Shown here: positions 17,505 to 26,773 of the stretch, in pieces | How positions within the stretch are numbered: position 1 is the stretch's first letter | Layout of the letters: each line of letters starts with the position of its first letter | NCBI GenBank assembly: GCA_016124855.1 | Contig: WGMX01000001.1 | Location: 1-44,687 of the forward strand | Source of the DNA: Anaerolineaceae bacterium | Lineage (GTDB): Bacteria; Chloroflexota; Anaerolineae; Aggregatilineales; Phototrophicaceae | DNA: 44,687 nucleotides | Direction of reading: 5' to 3' | Position numbers and translations under genes: made by a program | The notes under the pieces: generated by a model | Databases searched by the model: none | The model's input: only the letters and a program-made list of their open reading frames with translations | What the model was told of the DNA's origin: nothing

Positions 17505-18740
17505 ATGGCACAATATGATGAAGAGATTCGCTTGACACCCCTGCCTTATAAAGTGTGGGGCAGTGACTATATCGATAATGAATCGATGGCACAAATGAAC
17601 GCGGCGATGTGTTTACCGGTCACTTTGGCCGGTGCATTAATGCCCGATGCTCATGTTGGTTACGGCCTGCCGATTGGTGGTGTGTTGGCGACCGATAACG
17701 CAGTTATCCCCTATGCAGTGGGCGTAGACATTGCATGCCGTGTCCGGTTCTCGATCTTTGAAGTTTCACCAATAGTCATTGGGCAAAAAAGTGGCCAGTT
17801 CAAAAATGCGTTAGTTGAACAGACACTATTTGGTGCTGGTCGCAAATGGTCTGGAAATTACCGTGCTGAGCATGAAGTCTTAGATGACCACACATGGAAA
17901 GAGACAAAGTTTTTGGGATCATTGAAGGACACTGCCTACAATCAGTTGGGAACAAGCGGAAGTGGCAATCACTTTGTTGAGTGGGGATCATTTACACTTG
18001 ATGACGATGATGACCAGTTAGGTTTGAAAGCAGGTCAATATCTCGCTTTGCTTTCTCACAGTGGTTCGCGTGGGGTAGGTTTTAAAATCGCCAATCACTA
18101 TTCTGAGCTGGCGCAAAAGCTGCATCCTATGCTGGATAAGAAGGTCAGTCACCTTGCGTGGCTTCCTTTGGACTGGCATGAAGGTCAGGAATACTGGTTG
18201 TCGATGGAATTGGCTGGACGCTTTGCATCAGCCAATCATGAGATTATCCACAAACGTGTAGCCAAAGCAGTGGGGTTAAAATCGGCAGCGGTTGTGGAGA
18301 ACCATCACAATTTCGCGTGGAAGGAAACCATATCTCTATCACAGGGGTATGGGCCTTCCAAGCAAGAAGTGATTGTCCATCGCAAAGGTGCTACGCCGGC
18401 TGGTCAAGGTGAATTAGGTGTCATCCCCGGCTCCATGGCAGATCCGGCTTTTCTGGTGCGGGGAAAAGGGACGAGCGAGTCACTAAATTCCGCTTCGCAT
18501 GGCGCAGGACGTGCCATGAGTCGTCGGGCGGCGCTCAATAGTATTACCAAAACGGAAAGAGATCGTTACTTGAAAGAGCGCGGCGTAACCTTGATTAGTG
18601 CTGGACTTGACGAATCACCTCAAGCGTACAAAAATGTGGAACAAGTGGTTGCTGCCCAATCCGATCTTGTGGAAATTGTGGGCAAGTTTAAGCCAATCAT
18701 GGTTCGTATGGATGGTACAGGTAGCAAGGCGGAAGATTAA
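17505..18740 (+). CDS. rtcB: RtcB-family RNA ligase
   Basis: GTP- and metal-dependent RNA ligase joining 2',3'-cyclic phosphate or 3'-phosphate ends to 5'-OH ends; 411 residues, close to E. coli RtcB. Metal-site motifs are present: PDAHVGYGLPIGG (about 47-59), DIAC with Cys78, SGSGNHFVEWG and ENHHNF. The guanylated His lies in SASHGAGR. Residues PYAVGVDIACRVR match the RtcB core in a divergent subfamily form. RNA repair is the usual role. ATG at 17505 follows AAGAG. The next gene starts 3 bp after the stop, so the two are probably co-transcribed, although their functions look unrelated. Confidence 0.9.
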   Translation: MAQYDEEIRLTPLPYKVWGSDYIDNESMAQMNAAMCLPVTLAGALMPDAHVGYGLPIGGVLATDNAVIPYAVGVDIACRVRFSIFEVSPIVIGQKSGQFKNALVEQTLFGAGRKWSGNYRAEHEVLDDHTWKETKFLGSLKDTAYNQLGTSGSGNHFVEWGSFTLDDDDDQLGLKAGQYLALLSHSGSRGVGFKIANHYSELAQKLHPMLDKKVSHLAWLPLDWHEGQEYWLSMELAGRFASANHEIIHKRVAKAVGLKSAAVVENHHNFAWKETISLSQGYGPSKQEVIVHRKGATPAGQGELGVIPGSMADPAFLVRGKGTSESLNSASHGAGRAMSRRAALNSITKTERDRYLKERGVTLISAGLDESPQAYKNVEQVVAAQSDLVEIVGKFKPIMVRMDGTGSKAED

Positions 18741-18743
18741 CCG

Positions 18744-19559
18744 ATGACCGAATTCACCATTGATGAACTCATTTGTGTTTGCATTGCGCGTCAGGTTGTT
18801 GATGGTGAATTGTTGGCTCAAGGGATCAATACACCGCTTGTAATGGCAGGTTTTATTCTTGCCAAATGTACTCACGCGCCGAACGTCAAATTTACCTCGG
18901 CAATTGGTCAAAGCCTTGTTCAAGATTGGTCGCCGCTTGGCGTAGGGCGAGTGGAGGACATGTGGTTACCCAAAGCGCAAATGACTTTCGGCTTTGTTGC
19001 GGGTTCAGCCGATTTACTACCCGCCTACGAACTGAAAGAGTTTTTTCGTCCTGCACAGGTTGATTCCGCAGGAAACTTCAACAATATAGCTTTCGGAAGT
19101 GATTATCTGCGTCCGCGAATGAGACTTCCCGGTACGGGTGGTATACCCGATGTGACCACCTTCTCGAATAAAATCCATCTGTATGTTCCCCGCCATTCGC
19201 GTGTGACATTTGTCGAAAAATTGGATTTTATAAGCGGGTTGGGGCATAACCCTCAGCGAAAGCGCGGGGCAGGGGTACGATATCTTATTACTGATCTTGG
19301 TCAATTTGATTGGCTCAGTGGTCGTATGAGGCTCACACATTACCATCCGGGCGCGAGTATTGAGCAAATACAAAAGAAAACAGGTTTTGCGCTAGAAATA
19401 GCGCCTGACGTTTCCGAAACGAAACATCCTTCGGCTGAAGAAATTCAACTGCTGCGTGAAACTATTGATCCCCTCAATGTTCGAAAACTAGAGATGCTCG
19501 GCGGCAGCGCGCGTAAAGAGCTCCTGACACAGATTTTGACAGCCGAAAACGCTCTTTAA
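18744..19559 (+). CDS. CoA-transferase family subunit B-like protein (GctB/IpdB type)
   Basis: A 271-residue protein whose N-terminus (CIARQVVDGELLAQGINTP, then ILAKCTHAPNV) matches beta subunits of class I CoA-transferases such as glutaconate CoA-transferase and the ring-opening hydrolase IpdAB. Where transferases carry the nucleophilic Glu after the THAP strand (E-x-G), this protein has TSAIG, so it may be a hydrolase or an IpdB-like subunit, not a transferase. The alpha-type partner is not adjacent; a fitting candidate is at 26997-27797. It follows rtcB by 3 bp. Substrate unknown. Confidence 0.75.
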   Translation: MTEFTIDELICVCIARQVVDGELLAQGINTPLVMAGFILAKCTHAPNVKFTSAIGQSLVQDWSPLGVGRVEDMWLPKAQMTFGFVAGSADLLPAYELKEFFRPAQVDSAGNFNNIAFGSDYLRPRMRLPGTGGIPDVTTFSNKIHLYVPRHSRVTFVEKLDFISGLGHNPQRKRGAGVRYLITDLGQFDWLSGRMRLTHYHPGASIEQIQKKTGFALEIAPDVSETKHPSAEEIQLLRETIDPLNVRKLEMLGGSARKELLTQILTAENAL

Positions 19560-19566
19560 AACGAGT

Positions 19567-21357
19567 TTATGGCGAGAGTGTCCAATCCTGAATGTTCACA
19601 AATCGGCTGGCTGGTGATCCCATAAATCCCAGTTGTAAGCCTGCGACCTTCGGCGCTACCGCATAAGTAAAGAGCGGATAATAGAGGGGTATCGCAATCG
19701 CCCGCGAGACAAAATCTTCTTGGAAGCTCCGGTAACGGATTGCCCTATTGATGCCGCTGTAATCCCCTCTCGCTCGTTCTAAATCTTCTGCAATTCGGCG
19801 GTCATCGACACCACCGTAATTTTTACCATCAGGATATTGGTCAGCATCCCAAAATTGATAAACATCAGGATCGGCGCTGCCTTTTATTGAGAGTTCGACA
19901 ATCGCTGCGCCAAATTCTCCTGTATCCAACCGGTTTTGATAAGCATCTTGATCAACAGCTTCAACAGTTACATCGATATTTAACTGCGCCCACTGGTTGG
20001 CGATGTCTTGTGCCAAGCTCACCAGATTAGGCACGTTCGGTACAAGGATACTAAAGCTAAAACGCGTACCACTTGCATCTGGCGTAGTTTCCGCACTATC
20101 GGCTGTACCCTTGCCTGAATTAGAGGTGTCGAGTAATTGCGTGGCCGCCGTAAAATTAGGATTAGGCCACGGTAAATCATCAACATAAGCCCATGAACCC
20201 GGTATCAGTGGACTGTTGGCTGTAACAGCCTCAATTTTCATGGACGCTGTTTTCAAGTTGTGGGTCGTCAAGGACGTTCGATCTAAACCAACTTGCAGCG
20301 CTTGGCGAACACGTTGTTCGCGGAAGAATTTCGTTTTATCACTCGCCCAGTTAAAAATGAGTACACCAAGTGTTGGTTCTACTGTCGTATTTAAACTCAG
20401 ATTGCTGAGGTCAAGTAGCGATGCACTTTCGAGCCGATTTCTTCCTGCCAACCCATCAACCTCGCCGGTTTTCAATCCGTTTAATGCTTCGTCAAATGTG
20501 CCGTATAACCGGAAACTGATGCGGTCTACTGCATACCCGCCTTGCCCCTCAGGACGCTGGCGATAGACCGGTGCAGCCCGCAAATCGATAATATCCATTC
20601 GGTTACTGCCAAGCGACCGCAGTGCCTCAAGTTGATAGGGTCCTGTACCAATGGGTGACAAATTGAACGGATGACTTGCGAGCCGTGCGGCAGTGGTTCC
20701 ACGCAGGGCGTGTTCCGGAAGAATACCAATCTGCATCGCATCCAAGAAACTTCCCAGTGGCTGGGTGAGTCGGAAGCGGATTTGCTCGGTATCAAGCTGT
20801 TGGACTTCTATCGTTCGCCAGAACGCACCGAGCGCGGGATCGCCGGGGAAATCTCCCGCTTGCAATATGCTCATCGTATAAAGCACATCCGCTGCGCTAA
20901 ACGGCAGCCCATCCTGCCACAGCACGTCATTCCGTAGTTGAAACACGTAATCTAACCCATCGGACGAAATGACCCAACTTTTTGCCAGAGAAGGTACGGG
21001 TTCGCCAAAAGCATTAATTTTGACCAAACCTTCAAAAATCAGCGATGTAATATCACGGTCAACCGGATTTAAACTGGCTAGCAAAGGATTCAATCGCTGC
21101 ACATTGCCGATCAGGGCTTCTTTATATGTTGGAATATTGGCCGCGGCGCTGCCGGTGTTATTGTTTGGTGTCAGCACAACAGGTACGGTAGTTGGTTCGA
21201 AGGTAGGGGCATTGGTTTCGGTCGCACTGAGTGTTGAAGTCGGTACGGCGTTTGACTGTGGAAGGTCTGCGTCTCTCGTTCGGCTAACAAGACTTATTCC
21301 AAATAAAACCAGCGCCATTACCAAAACCAGTACTTGCCAGCGGAAACCTCGCAGCAT
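19567..21357 (-). CDS. ABC transporter substrate-binding protein, peptide/nickel type (SBP_bac_5)
   Basis: A 596-residue extracytoplasmic solute-binding protein, normal for DppA/OppA-like proteins. N-terminal hydrophobic segment at residues 8-25 without a lipobox, then a Thr/Pro-rich linker, then the family opening SLAKSWVISSDGLDYVFQLRNDVLWQDGLPFSAADVLYT. VRQALQVGLDR is also typical. Oligopeptides or similar ligands are likely. No permease or ATPase genes are adjacent. ATG at 21357 follows GAGG. It lies downstream of secG, separated by a terminator, and convergent with the CoA-transferase B-like gene (7 bp between stops). Confidence 0.85.
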   Translation of the reverse strand: MLRGFRWQVLVLVMALVLFGISLVSRTRDADLPQSNAVPTSTLSATETNAPTFEPTTVPVVLTPNNNTGSAAANIPTYKEALIGNVQRLNPLLASLNPVDRDITSLIFEGLVKINAFGEPVPSLAKSWVISSDGLDYVFQLRNDVLWQDGLPFSAADVLYTMSILQAGDFPGDPALGAFWRTIEVQQLDTEQIRFRLTQPLGSFLDAMQIGILPEHALRGTTAARLASHPFNLSPIGTGPYQLEALRSLGSNRMDIIDLRAAPVYRQRPEGQGGYAVDRISFRLYGTFDEALNGLKTGEVDGLAGRNRLESASLLDLSNLSLNTTVEPTLGVLIFNWASDKTKFFREQRVRQALQVGLDRTSLTTHNLKTASMKIEAVTANSPLIPGSWAYVDDLPWPNPNFTAATQLLDTSNSGKGTADSAETTPDASGTRFSFSILVPNVPNLVSLAQDIANQWAQLNIDVTVEAVDQDAYQNRLDTGEFGAAIVELSIKGSADPDVYQFWDADQYPDGKNYGGVDDRRIAEDLERARGDYSGINRAIRYRSFQEDFVSRAIAIPLYYPLFTYAVAPKVAGLQLGFMGSPASRFVNIQDWTLSP

Positions 21358-21380
21358 AACAGCCTCTTATACTTTCAATG

Positions 21381-21413
21381 CAAAAAGGTGTTTTGCAGTT
21401 TTACAAAACACCT
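21381..21413 (-). terminator. Intrinsic terminator after secG
   Basis: Perfect ten-base stem AGGTGTTTTG / CAAAACACCT with an eight-base loop; the minus strand continues with five T. It lies between secG and the solute-binding protein gene. Confidence 0.8.
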
Positions 21414-21456
21414 CGTAATTAGCATCCATATAACTGCTTGAATGAATCAGGGTTGG

Positions 21457-21690
21457 CTACTTGGCCTGATTAGCGACCACCGAGAGGATCGAGATCGCCA
21501 AAAACGCAATCGACAGACCGATAGTAATTTGGAAAAGCGTCTTTTCCAAACCACGACGTGTCCGCGAGATACCACCACCTGCATCACCGCCCAGCAGGTT
21601 ACCCAGCGCACCGCCCTTAACCTGAAGCATGATGAGAATAATCAGCACAACCGAGATAATAATAGAAGCAATTTGTAAAGCCACCTGCAT
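21457..21690 (-). CDS. secG: Preprotein translocase subunit SecG
   Basis: Small SecYEG accessory subunit, 77 residues with two membrane helices (about 5-24 and 53-72). The cytoplasmic loop holds the family motif MLQVKGGALGNLLGGDAGGG followed by RTRRGLEK. ATG at 21690 follows AGGAGA. It has its own predicted promoter and terminator, so it is probably monocistronic. Confidence 0.93.
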   Translation of the reverse strand: MQVALQIASIIISVVLIILIMLQVKGGALGNLLGGDAGGGISRTRRGLEKTLFQITIGLSIAFLAISILSVVANQAK

Positions 21691-21726
21691 GGCAGAATCT
21701 CCTGAGTAATTGTTTAAAGCTGAGGC

Positions 21727-21755
21727 AGTATAGCACGATGCTCACACCTTGAAAA
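21727..21755 (-). promoter_or_regulatory. Predicted extended -10 promoter of secG, overlapping a strong hairpin
   Basis: Minus strand: TTTTCA (-35), a 17-base spacer, then TGCTATACT (extended -10). The spacer contains one arm of a perfect 14-base inverted repeat at 21736-21749 / 21760-21773 with a ten-base loop. The inverted repeat lies 23 bp after the ctpA stop and lacks a T-tract. Confidence 0.55.
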
Positions 21756-21795
21756 GTCTAGGTGTGAGCATCGTAGGTTAGACGAAGGCTAGTTC

Positions 21796-23019
21796 TTAGC
21801 TGGCTTTAGCGGTGGATATTGTCGTTGTTAAGGACTCGATGGCTGCATTTAGCTGTGGGTCGTTTTCCGAGTCGCGATTTGCTTGCGGCCATTCAACCAC
21901 CACATCAGGCGTAACCCCGTTGCCATGAATCCAATGACCATTAGGAGTAAGCCAGCGCGCAATTGTCAGTCGAATGCCACCGCCGTTTACAAGCTGCTGC
22001 CATGTTTGAACAGTTCCCTTACCAAAAGTCTTGACGCCAACCAGTGTTGCACGACCTGTATCTTGCATCGCCCCCGAAACCAACTCGGATGCGCTTGCGC
22101 TGTTTTCATCAACCAGAATTGTCAACGGAATCTCATAGCCGAGGTACTTACCATTTGTTTTGTAGGTTTGCGTGTTCCCATTGCCGAAATCCTCAACCAG
22201 CACCGTACCATCTTTTAGGAACATGCTGGCAATATCGATGGCACTTGTCAGCAGGCCACCCGGATTGCCACGTAAATCTAAAACTAGCCCTTTGAGATTC
22301 TTGCCCCCCAGCTTTTCAATTGCCGAACTCACCTCTTGATAGGCGTTTACGTCGAAACTGCGCAGCTTCACATATCCGATGCCATTATCCAACGACTTGG
22401 ATTCAACGACCGGTGTAGTGATTTTGGCTCTAATGATTTTGAAGTCCAATGTTTGGTCACCCCTCTGCATCGTAAGGTTTACCAATGTGCCTTCTTTGCC
22501 ACGCACCAACCGTACCAGATCGAATTGTGTGGCTTGGGTTACATCCGCGCCTTCAACTTTGAGGAAGATGTCTCCGCTCTTCAATCCAGCGGCCTCGGCA
22601 GGTGATCCTTCTAGTACTTGTGCGATGCTGATTGCTTTGGTTTTTTCGTCCGTTTGCACCACAGCACCAATACCTTCAACCTCTCCGGAAAGATCGCTGT
22701 TAAACAGCGGATAGGTTTCAGCATCCATGTATCCGCTGAACTGGTCGCCCAGTGTGTCAACCATGCCTTTAATCGCGCCATCAACCAGTTTGCTGTCTTG
22801 AATCTTGTCACGATCAAGATAAGTGCTTTGAATCATGTTATAAACTTGCCAGAAGGGTTCAAATGCCTTTGCTGCATCAGCCGGCGCCGCTGTATCCCCT
22901 TGTGCTAGCAGGGGGTTTCGTTGGCTGCCCAGTACAAAACCCGCCACAAAAACCAGCACAATCAATAAACTAATCGAGAGTGGTCTAACCCGCTCCCAAA
23001 TACGCTGCAATCCTGCCAT
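21796..23019 (-). CDS. ctpA: S41 family C-terminal processing peptidase
   Basis: Extracytoplasmic serine protease of 407 residues. One N-terminal membrane anchor (about 15-33), a PDZ domain (about 95-185, AAGLKSGDIFLKVEGADV) and the S41 catalytic domain with DENSASASELVSGA (nucleophile Ser) and TFGKGTVQ (general-base Lys). It degrades or trims exported proteins from the C-terminus. ATG 23019 is chosen because GGAG lies eight bases upstream; the GTG at 23025 would be too close. It is divergent from the ADP-ribosylglycohydrolase gene. Confidence 0.93.
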   Translation of the reverse strand: MAGLQRIWERVRPLSISLLIVLVFVAGFVLGSQRNPLLAQGDTAAPADAAKAFEPFWQVYNMIQSTYLDRDKIQDSKLVDGAIKGMVDTLGDQFSGYMDAETYPLFNSDLSGEVEGIGAVVQTDEKTKAISIAQVLEGSPAEAAGLKSGDIFLKVEGADVTQATQFDLVRLVRGKEGTLVNLTMQRGDQTLDFKIIRAKITTPVVESKSLDNGIGYVKLRSFDVNAYQEVSSAIEKLGGKNLKGLVLDLRGNPGGLLTSAIDIASMFLKDGTVLVEDFGNGNTQTYKTNGKYLGYEIPLTILVDENSASASELVSGAMQDTGRATLVGVKTFGKGTVQTWQQLVNGGGIRLTIARWLTPNGHWIHGNGVTPDVVVEWPQANRDSENDPQLNAAIESLTTTISTAKAS

Positions 23020-23095
23020 CGTCACTACTCCATTACAATCTCGTTCTGTTATGATTATATCCGTTTCTAGATACGAACGTGTGAATGGGGCATGA

Positions 23096-24022
23096 ATGAA
23101 AATGGCACTTCAACAAATTGAAGCCATCTTGTTTGGATTAGCGCTAGGCGACGCGCTGGGTTATCCAGTAGAGTTTATGAAACTTGCTGATATTCGCCAA
23201 ACCTATGGGCATGTCGGCATTCAAGAACTACCTAATCCAGCCCTATATTCAGATGACACACAGATGACTCTTGCGCTTGCCGAAGGGATGCTGGATGCTG
23301 GCATTAACGCACCGCTAGACAGTCTGATGCAAGGTGTTGGCAATCGCTTCATCAAATGGCGCGAGAGCCCCGAAAATAATCGTGCCCCCGGCACAACCTG
23401 CATCAATGGTGTCAATCGTTTTCAATCGGGTATTTCGTGGCGCGAATCAGGGATTGTCGAGTCCAAAGGTTGTGGTTCTGCCATGCGCGTTGCCCCTTTG
23501 GGTTACCTTTATCAGCATGACGAAGCCCGTTTGCGCGAAGTTGCCGTTGCCACCAGTCAGATTACCCATCGCCATCCAACCGCGATTGCTGCGACAGTTG
23601 CGGCGGCTTATCTGGTTAAACTGGCGTTAGATGGTGTTTCTACATCTGACTACATGCCACGCCTCTATGATTTCACGACTGGTATATCCGACGAATTTGA
23701 TCTGGCTATTTTGCGTGTCGGTCATGTGCTTGGTTGGATGAATGAAGACCTCGCGCTCGATCATATTGGTCAGGGATGGACAGGCGAAGAAGCCGTTGCG
23801 CTCGCCTTATATTGTGTTCTCCGCTATCCCGATGATTATGTCGCTTGTGTGCATCGTGCTGCCAATACCAACGGCGATAGTGACTCGATTGCTTGTATCG
23901 CAGGCGGGATCATGGGCGCTCGTCTTGGTTTAGATGCCATTCCTTCAGATTGGCGTTTACGCTGCGAGAACGCTGCCATGATCTCCGATATAGCTCGTCG
24001 TCTGGCTGTTCGCGATGCTTAA
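23096..24022 (+). CDS. ADP-ribosylglycohydrolase family protein (DraG-like)
   Basis: A 308-residue all-helical hydrolase. The metal-binding motif SDDT (about 52-55) and the C-terminal ANTNGDSDSIACIAGGI (Asp-x-Asp-Ser site) are both intact, so it should remove ADP-ribose from protein, nucleic acid or a small molecule. FGLALGDALGYPVEF at the N-terminus is also family-typical. No ADP-ribosyltransferase (DraT) is adjacent, so the target is unknown. ATG 23096 is the first of two in-frame ATGs. Followed by the Sua5 gene after 12 bp. Confidence 0.88.
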   Translation: MKMALQQIEAILFGLALGDALGYPVEFMKLADIRQTYGHVGIQELPNPALYSDDTQMTLALAEGMLDAGINAPLDSLMQGVGNRFIKWRESPENNRAPGTTCINGVNRFQSGISWRESGIVESKGCGSAMRVAPLGYLYQHDEARLREVAVATSQITHRHPTAIAATVAAAYLVKLALDGVSTSDYMPRLYDFTTGISDEFDLAILRVGHVLGWMNEDLALDHIGQGWTGEEAVALALYCVLRYPDDYVACVHRAANTNGDSDSIACIAGGIMGARLGLDAIPSDWRLRCENAAMISDIARRLAVRDA

Positions 24023-24034
24023 GGAAATGTAACA

Positions 24035-25090
24035 ATGCCTGATTTTACGACTCGTGTCTTACCTATTAGTCCCGATTCCCCGCAACCTGAGTCTATTAGG
24101 GAAGCCGCTAGTATCTTGGCGGGTGGCGGTTTAGTCGCTTTTCCAACTGAAACGGTTTACGGTCTTGGTGCAAATGCATTGGATGCTCAAGCGGTTGCTC
24201 GAATCTTTGCGGCTAAAGGACGTCCGGCCTCTGACCCGATCATCGTCCATTTATATGATTTAGCTCAATTGCCAACTGTGGCTGTGAATATTCCTGATTT
24301 GGCGTATGAACTCGCGCAGCAATTCTGGCCGGGGCCGTTGACATTGGTTTTGCAGCGTAACGACAATCTGCCTGCAAATGTATCAGCAGGCATGGCGACG
24401 GTTGCTGTTCGAATGCCATCTCATCCGGTAGCGGTCGCTTTGCTCCGTGCTGCTGATTTGCCCATTGCAGCGCCTAGTGCCAATCGGTTTGCACGTCCCA
24501 GTGCGACAACTGCCGCCCACGTTCTTGAAGACTTAGCTGGTCGAATTGATTGCATCCTTGATGGTGGTGCGACAGTGATCGGTGTCGAGTCAACTATTCT
24601 TAATCTCACCAAAGATCAGCCCGTGCTGCTCCGCCCCGGTGGCATAACTATGGAAACGCTGCGAAATATCATCCCTGATTTGCAACTTGTTTCCAAACAT
24701 CTTCATGAGGATGAACAGGGTATCGAAGCACCCGGTATGCTTTACAAACATTATTCACCTCGCGCGGAGTTGCAGCTTTTTAATGGCGCTGCTGATGTGC
24801 TGCTGCCTGCCATGCGAATCCGTGCTATTGAACAAATCGAGCGGGGCAAGCGAGTTGGTTTCTTGCTGCCGGATAGCGAAGTTGCAAGTGTATCGGATTT
24901 GCCTGTTGAAACGGTCAATTTAGGCGCGACCGAATCCGAAGTGAGTCACAACCTGTTTAGTGCCATGCGTTCGCTCGACCAAGCTGGCGTTGATGTCATT
25001 CTGGTGCATGGTTTTGGACAATCGGGACTTGGGCTTGCTCTCTGGGATCGATTGCTCCGCGCTGCTGAAGGGCACATCATAGAAGTCTAG
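24035..25090 (+). CDS. sua5: L-threonylcarbamoyladenylate synthase (Sua5 type)
   Basis: Makes threonylcarbamoyl-AMP from threonine, bicarbonate and ATP for the t6A37 modification of ANN-decoding tRNAs. 351 residues: an N-terminal YrdC domain (about 1-205) with PTETVYGLGANA, KGRPASDP and SAPSANRFARPS, and a C-terminal Sua5 domain (about 225-350) opening with APGMLYKHYSPRA. The extra domain distinguishes it from short TsaC. ATG at 24035 follows AAGGAAATG. Probable operon with the preceding glycohydrolase and the following YjbR-like gene. Confidence 0.92.
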   Translation: MPDFTTRVLPISPDSPQPESIREAASILAGGGLVAFPTETVYGLGANALDAQAVARIFAAKGRPASDPIIVHLYDLAQLPTVAVNIPDLAYELAQQFWPGPLTLVLQRNDNLPANVSAGMATVAVRMPSHPVAVALLRAADLPIAAPSANRFARPSATTAAHVLEDLAGRIDCILDGGATVIGVESTILNLTKDQPVLLRPGGITMETLRNIIPDLQLVSKHLHEDEQGIEAPGMLYKHYSPRAELQLFNGAADVLLPAMRIRAIEQIERGKRVGFLLPDSEVASVSDLPVETVNLGATESEVSHNLFSAMRSLDQAGVDVILVHGFGQSGLGLALWDRLLRAAEGHIIEV

Positions 25091-25114
25091 GAAGGCTCTG
25101 GTGAGGGATACTCT

Positions 25115-25471
25115 ATGGATAATGAAACACTCAAAACTCATGCGCTGGCGAAACCTGCCACCACTTTTGATTTCCCATTCGATTCCGAAACGATGGTCAT
25201 CCGCGTCAAAGGGAAAATCTTTGTACTCGTTCCGATAAACGCCTCGCCCAGTCAAGCCAATTTCAAGTGCGATCCTGATTTAGCCGAGATTTTGCGCCAA
25301 ACCTATAAAGCGGTGACTCCCGGTTATCACATGAATAAACGACATTGGAATACGGTCGTATTTGACGGCTCGATACCTGATGATGAAATCCTCGAAATGG
25401 TCGATCACGCTTATGAACAGGTTGTAAAAGGGCTTCCCAAACGAGATCGAGAAGCCCTTCTGAAATCCTAA
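25115..25471 (+). CDS. MmcQ/YjbR family protein
   Basis: A 118-residue protein of the MmcQ/YjbR family (CyaY-like fold, sometimes labelled DNA-binding). The family pattern is clear: ALAKPATTFDFPF, then VKGKIFVLV, then KAVTPGYHMNKRHWNTVVFDG, and a C-terminal helix EILEMVDHAYEQVVKGL. The molecular function of the family is not established. It follows sua5 by 24 bp and is convergent with the cysteine desulfurase gene. Confidence 0.85.
   Translation: MDNETLKTHALAKPATTFDFPFDSETMVIRVKGKIFVLVPINASPSQANFKCDPDLAEILRQTYKAVTPGYHMNKRHWNTVVFDGSIPDDEILEMVDHAYEQVVKGLPKRDREALLKS
25428..25459. terminator. Possible bidirectional terminator hairpin in the convergent junction
   Basis: Perfect AAGGGCTT / AAGCCCTT stem with a 16-base loop inside the 3' end of the YjbR-like gene. 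On the minus strand the run TTTTAC follows, so it could end the desulfurase transcript. Confidence 0.4.
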
Positions 25472-25489
25472 TTTGTATGCGATTAAGGC

Positions 25490-26665
25490 TTAGGCGACGA
25501 CAGCTTGACCTTCTGGTTTGCGGATCAAGGTCTTAATCGCTGCCGCTAAGGTCTTAACCGTGTAATCAATATCGGACGCTTTGGTCTGTGTCCCAACCGT
25601 TAAGCGCAGGCTGCAAGCGGCGGTATCACGATCATAACCCAGTGCCAGCAGAACACTCGATGGTTCGGGATTGCCGGTCTTGCACGCGGATGCTGCACTG
25701 GCTGCGATGTCTTGTTCGTCCAACAAACTCACCAATGTACCACTGTAAATATTCTCGAACACAAAGCTGGCATGTGCGGGCAGCCGTTGGCTGCCATGAC
25801 CGCTCAACCGTGCGTTCGGGATAGTTGCCAGTACGCCGCCAATCAATTGATCGCGTAAGCGACGATAGTGCGTTGTGCGTGTTTCCAATTCTTCGTAAGC
25901 CAAACGCAGTGCTTCTGCCAGTCCGACAATCAATGGCGTGTTCTGTGTACCGGCCCGTAAGCCACGTTCATGACTGCCACCGGTCTGTGCTGGGGTTATA
26001 TCGACACCATCGCGGATGTACAGCGCCCCCACACCTTTTGGCCCGTAAAACTTGTGACCCGAAATGCTCAACAAATCGACACCAAGTTGATTCACATCCA
26101 ACGACAATTGGCCTGCCGCCTGTACTGCGTCCGTATGGAATAGAGCGCCATGTTCGTGGGCAATCGCCGCCAGTTCGCTGATCGGTTGAATAGTTCCGAC
26201 TTCGTTGTTAGCGTACATAATGCTAGCGAGAGTTGTCCCGGGACGGCAAGCGGCTTGGAAATCCTGTACACTCACGCGACCAAAACGATCAACGGGGAGA
26301 ATAGTACGCTCAAATCCTTGTAAATTCGCCAGTTGTTCAATCGTCTTACCAATTGCCCCGTGTTCAATAGGAGTGGTGATGAGATGTGTTCCCTTACCTT
26401 TTTGGCGGGCGTACCATGCTGCACCGCGTACCGCCAAATTATCACTTTCTGAGCCGCCGCTGGTGAAGATAATTTCTTTGGGCTGGCACTTGAGTACAGA
26501 TGCAATGATTTCACGGGCGGTTTCAATGGCATGTTCAGCGTTGCGTCCGTAACAATGGGCTGACGACGCATTGCCGTAAATCTCGGTGAAGTACGGGAGC
26601 ATCGCTTGGACGACGCGGGGATCAGTAGGAGTGGTTGCAGAGTGGTCGAGATAAATCGGGGTCAT
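25490..26665 (-). CDS. Cysteine desulfurase (NifS/IscS family)
   Basis: PLP enzyme that takes sulfur from cysteine, leaving alanine and a persulfide; 391 residues. PLP Lys205 lies in SGHKFYGPKG, stacking His102 in TPIEHGAI, Asp179 in HTDAVQ, and the sulfur-carrying Cys328 in SAASACKTG. The short active-site loop is typical of group I NifS/IscS enzymes. No iscU, nifU or thiI gene is adjacent. ATG at 26665 follows AAAGG. The gene is preceded by a SAM-type riboswitch and terminator, linking its expression to S-adenosylmethionine level, which is unusual for an Fe-S enzyme and suggests a role in sulfur-amino-acid supply. Confidence 0.92.
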   Translation of the reverse strand: MTPIYLDHSATTPTDPRVVQAMLPYFTEIYGNASSAHCYGRNAEHAIETAREIIASVLKCQPKEIIFTSGGSESDNLAVRGAAWYARQKGKGTHLITTPIEHGAIGKTIEQLANLQGFERTILPVDRFGRVSVQDFQAACRPGTTLASIMYANNEVGTIQPISELAAIAHEHGALFHTDAVQAAGQLSLDVNQLGVDLLSISGHKFYGPKGVGALYIRDGVDITPAQTGGSHERGLRAGTQNTPLIVGLAEALRLAYEELETRTTHYRRLRDQLIGGVLATIPNARLSGHGSQRLPAHASFVFENIYSGTLVSLLDEQDIAASAASACKTGNPEPSSVLLALGYDRDTAACSLRLTVGTQTKASDIDYTVKTLAAAIKTLIRKPEGQAVVA

Positions 26666-26688
26666 GATTACGAACCTTTCTTGGTGAA

Positions 26689-26727
26689 ATAAAAAGCGCC
26701 TTCGTTGATAGCATCACAACGAGGCGC
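26689..26727 (-). terminator. Attenuator terminator of the SAM-riboswitch leader
   Basis: On the minus strand the stem GCGCCTCGTTG pairs with CAACGAAGGCGC (one bulged base, nine-base loop) and is followed by TTTTTATTTC, 24 bases before the desulfurase start codon. It is the expression platform of the upstream aptamer. Confidence 0.8.
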
Positions 26728-26773
26728 GAGATAGTCACCACCGTCAAATTTGTTGCCACAATCGTAATTGTGA

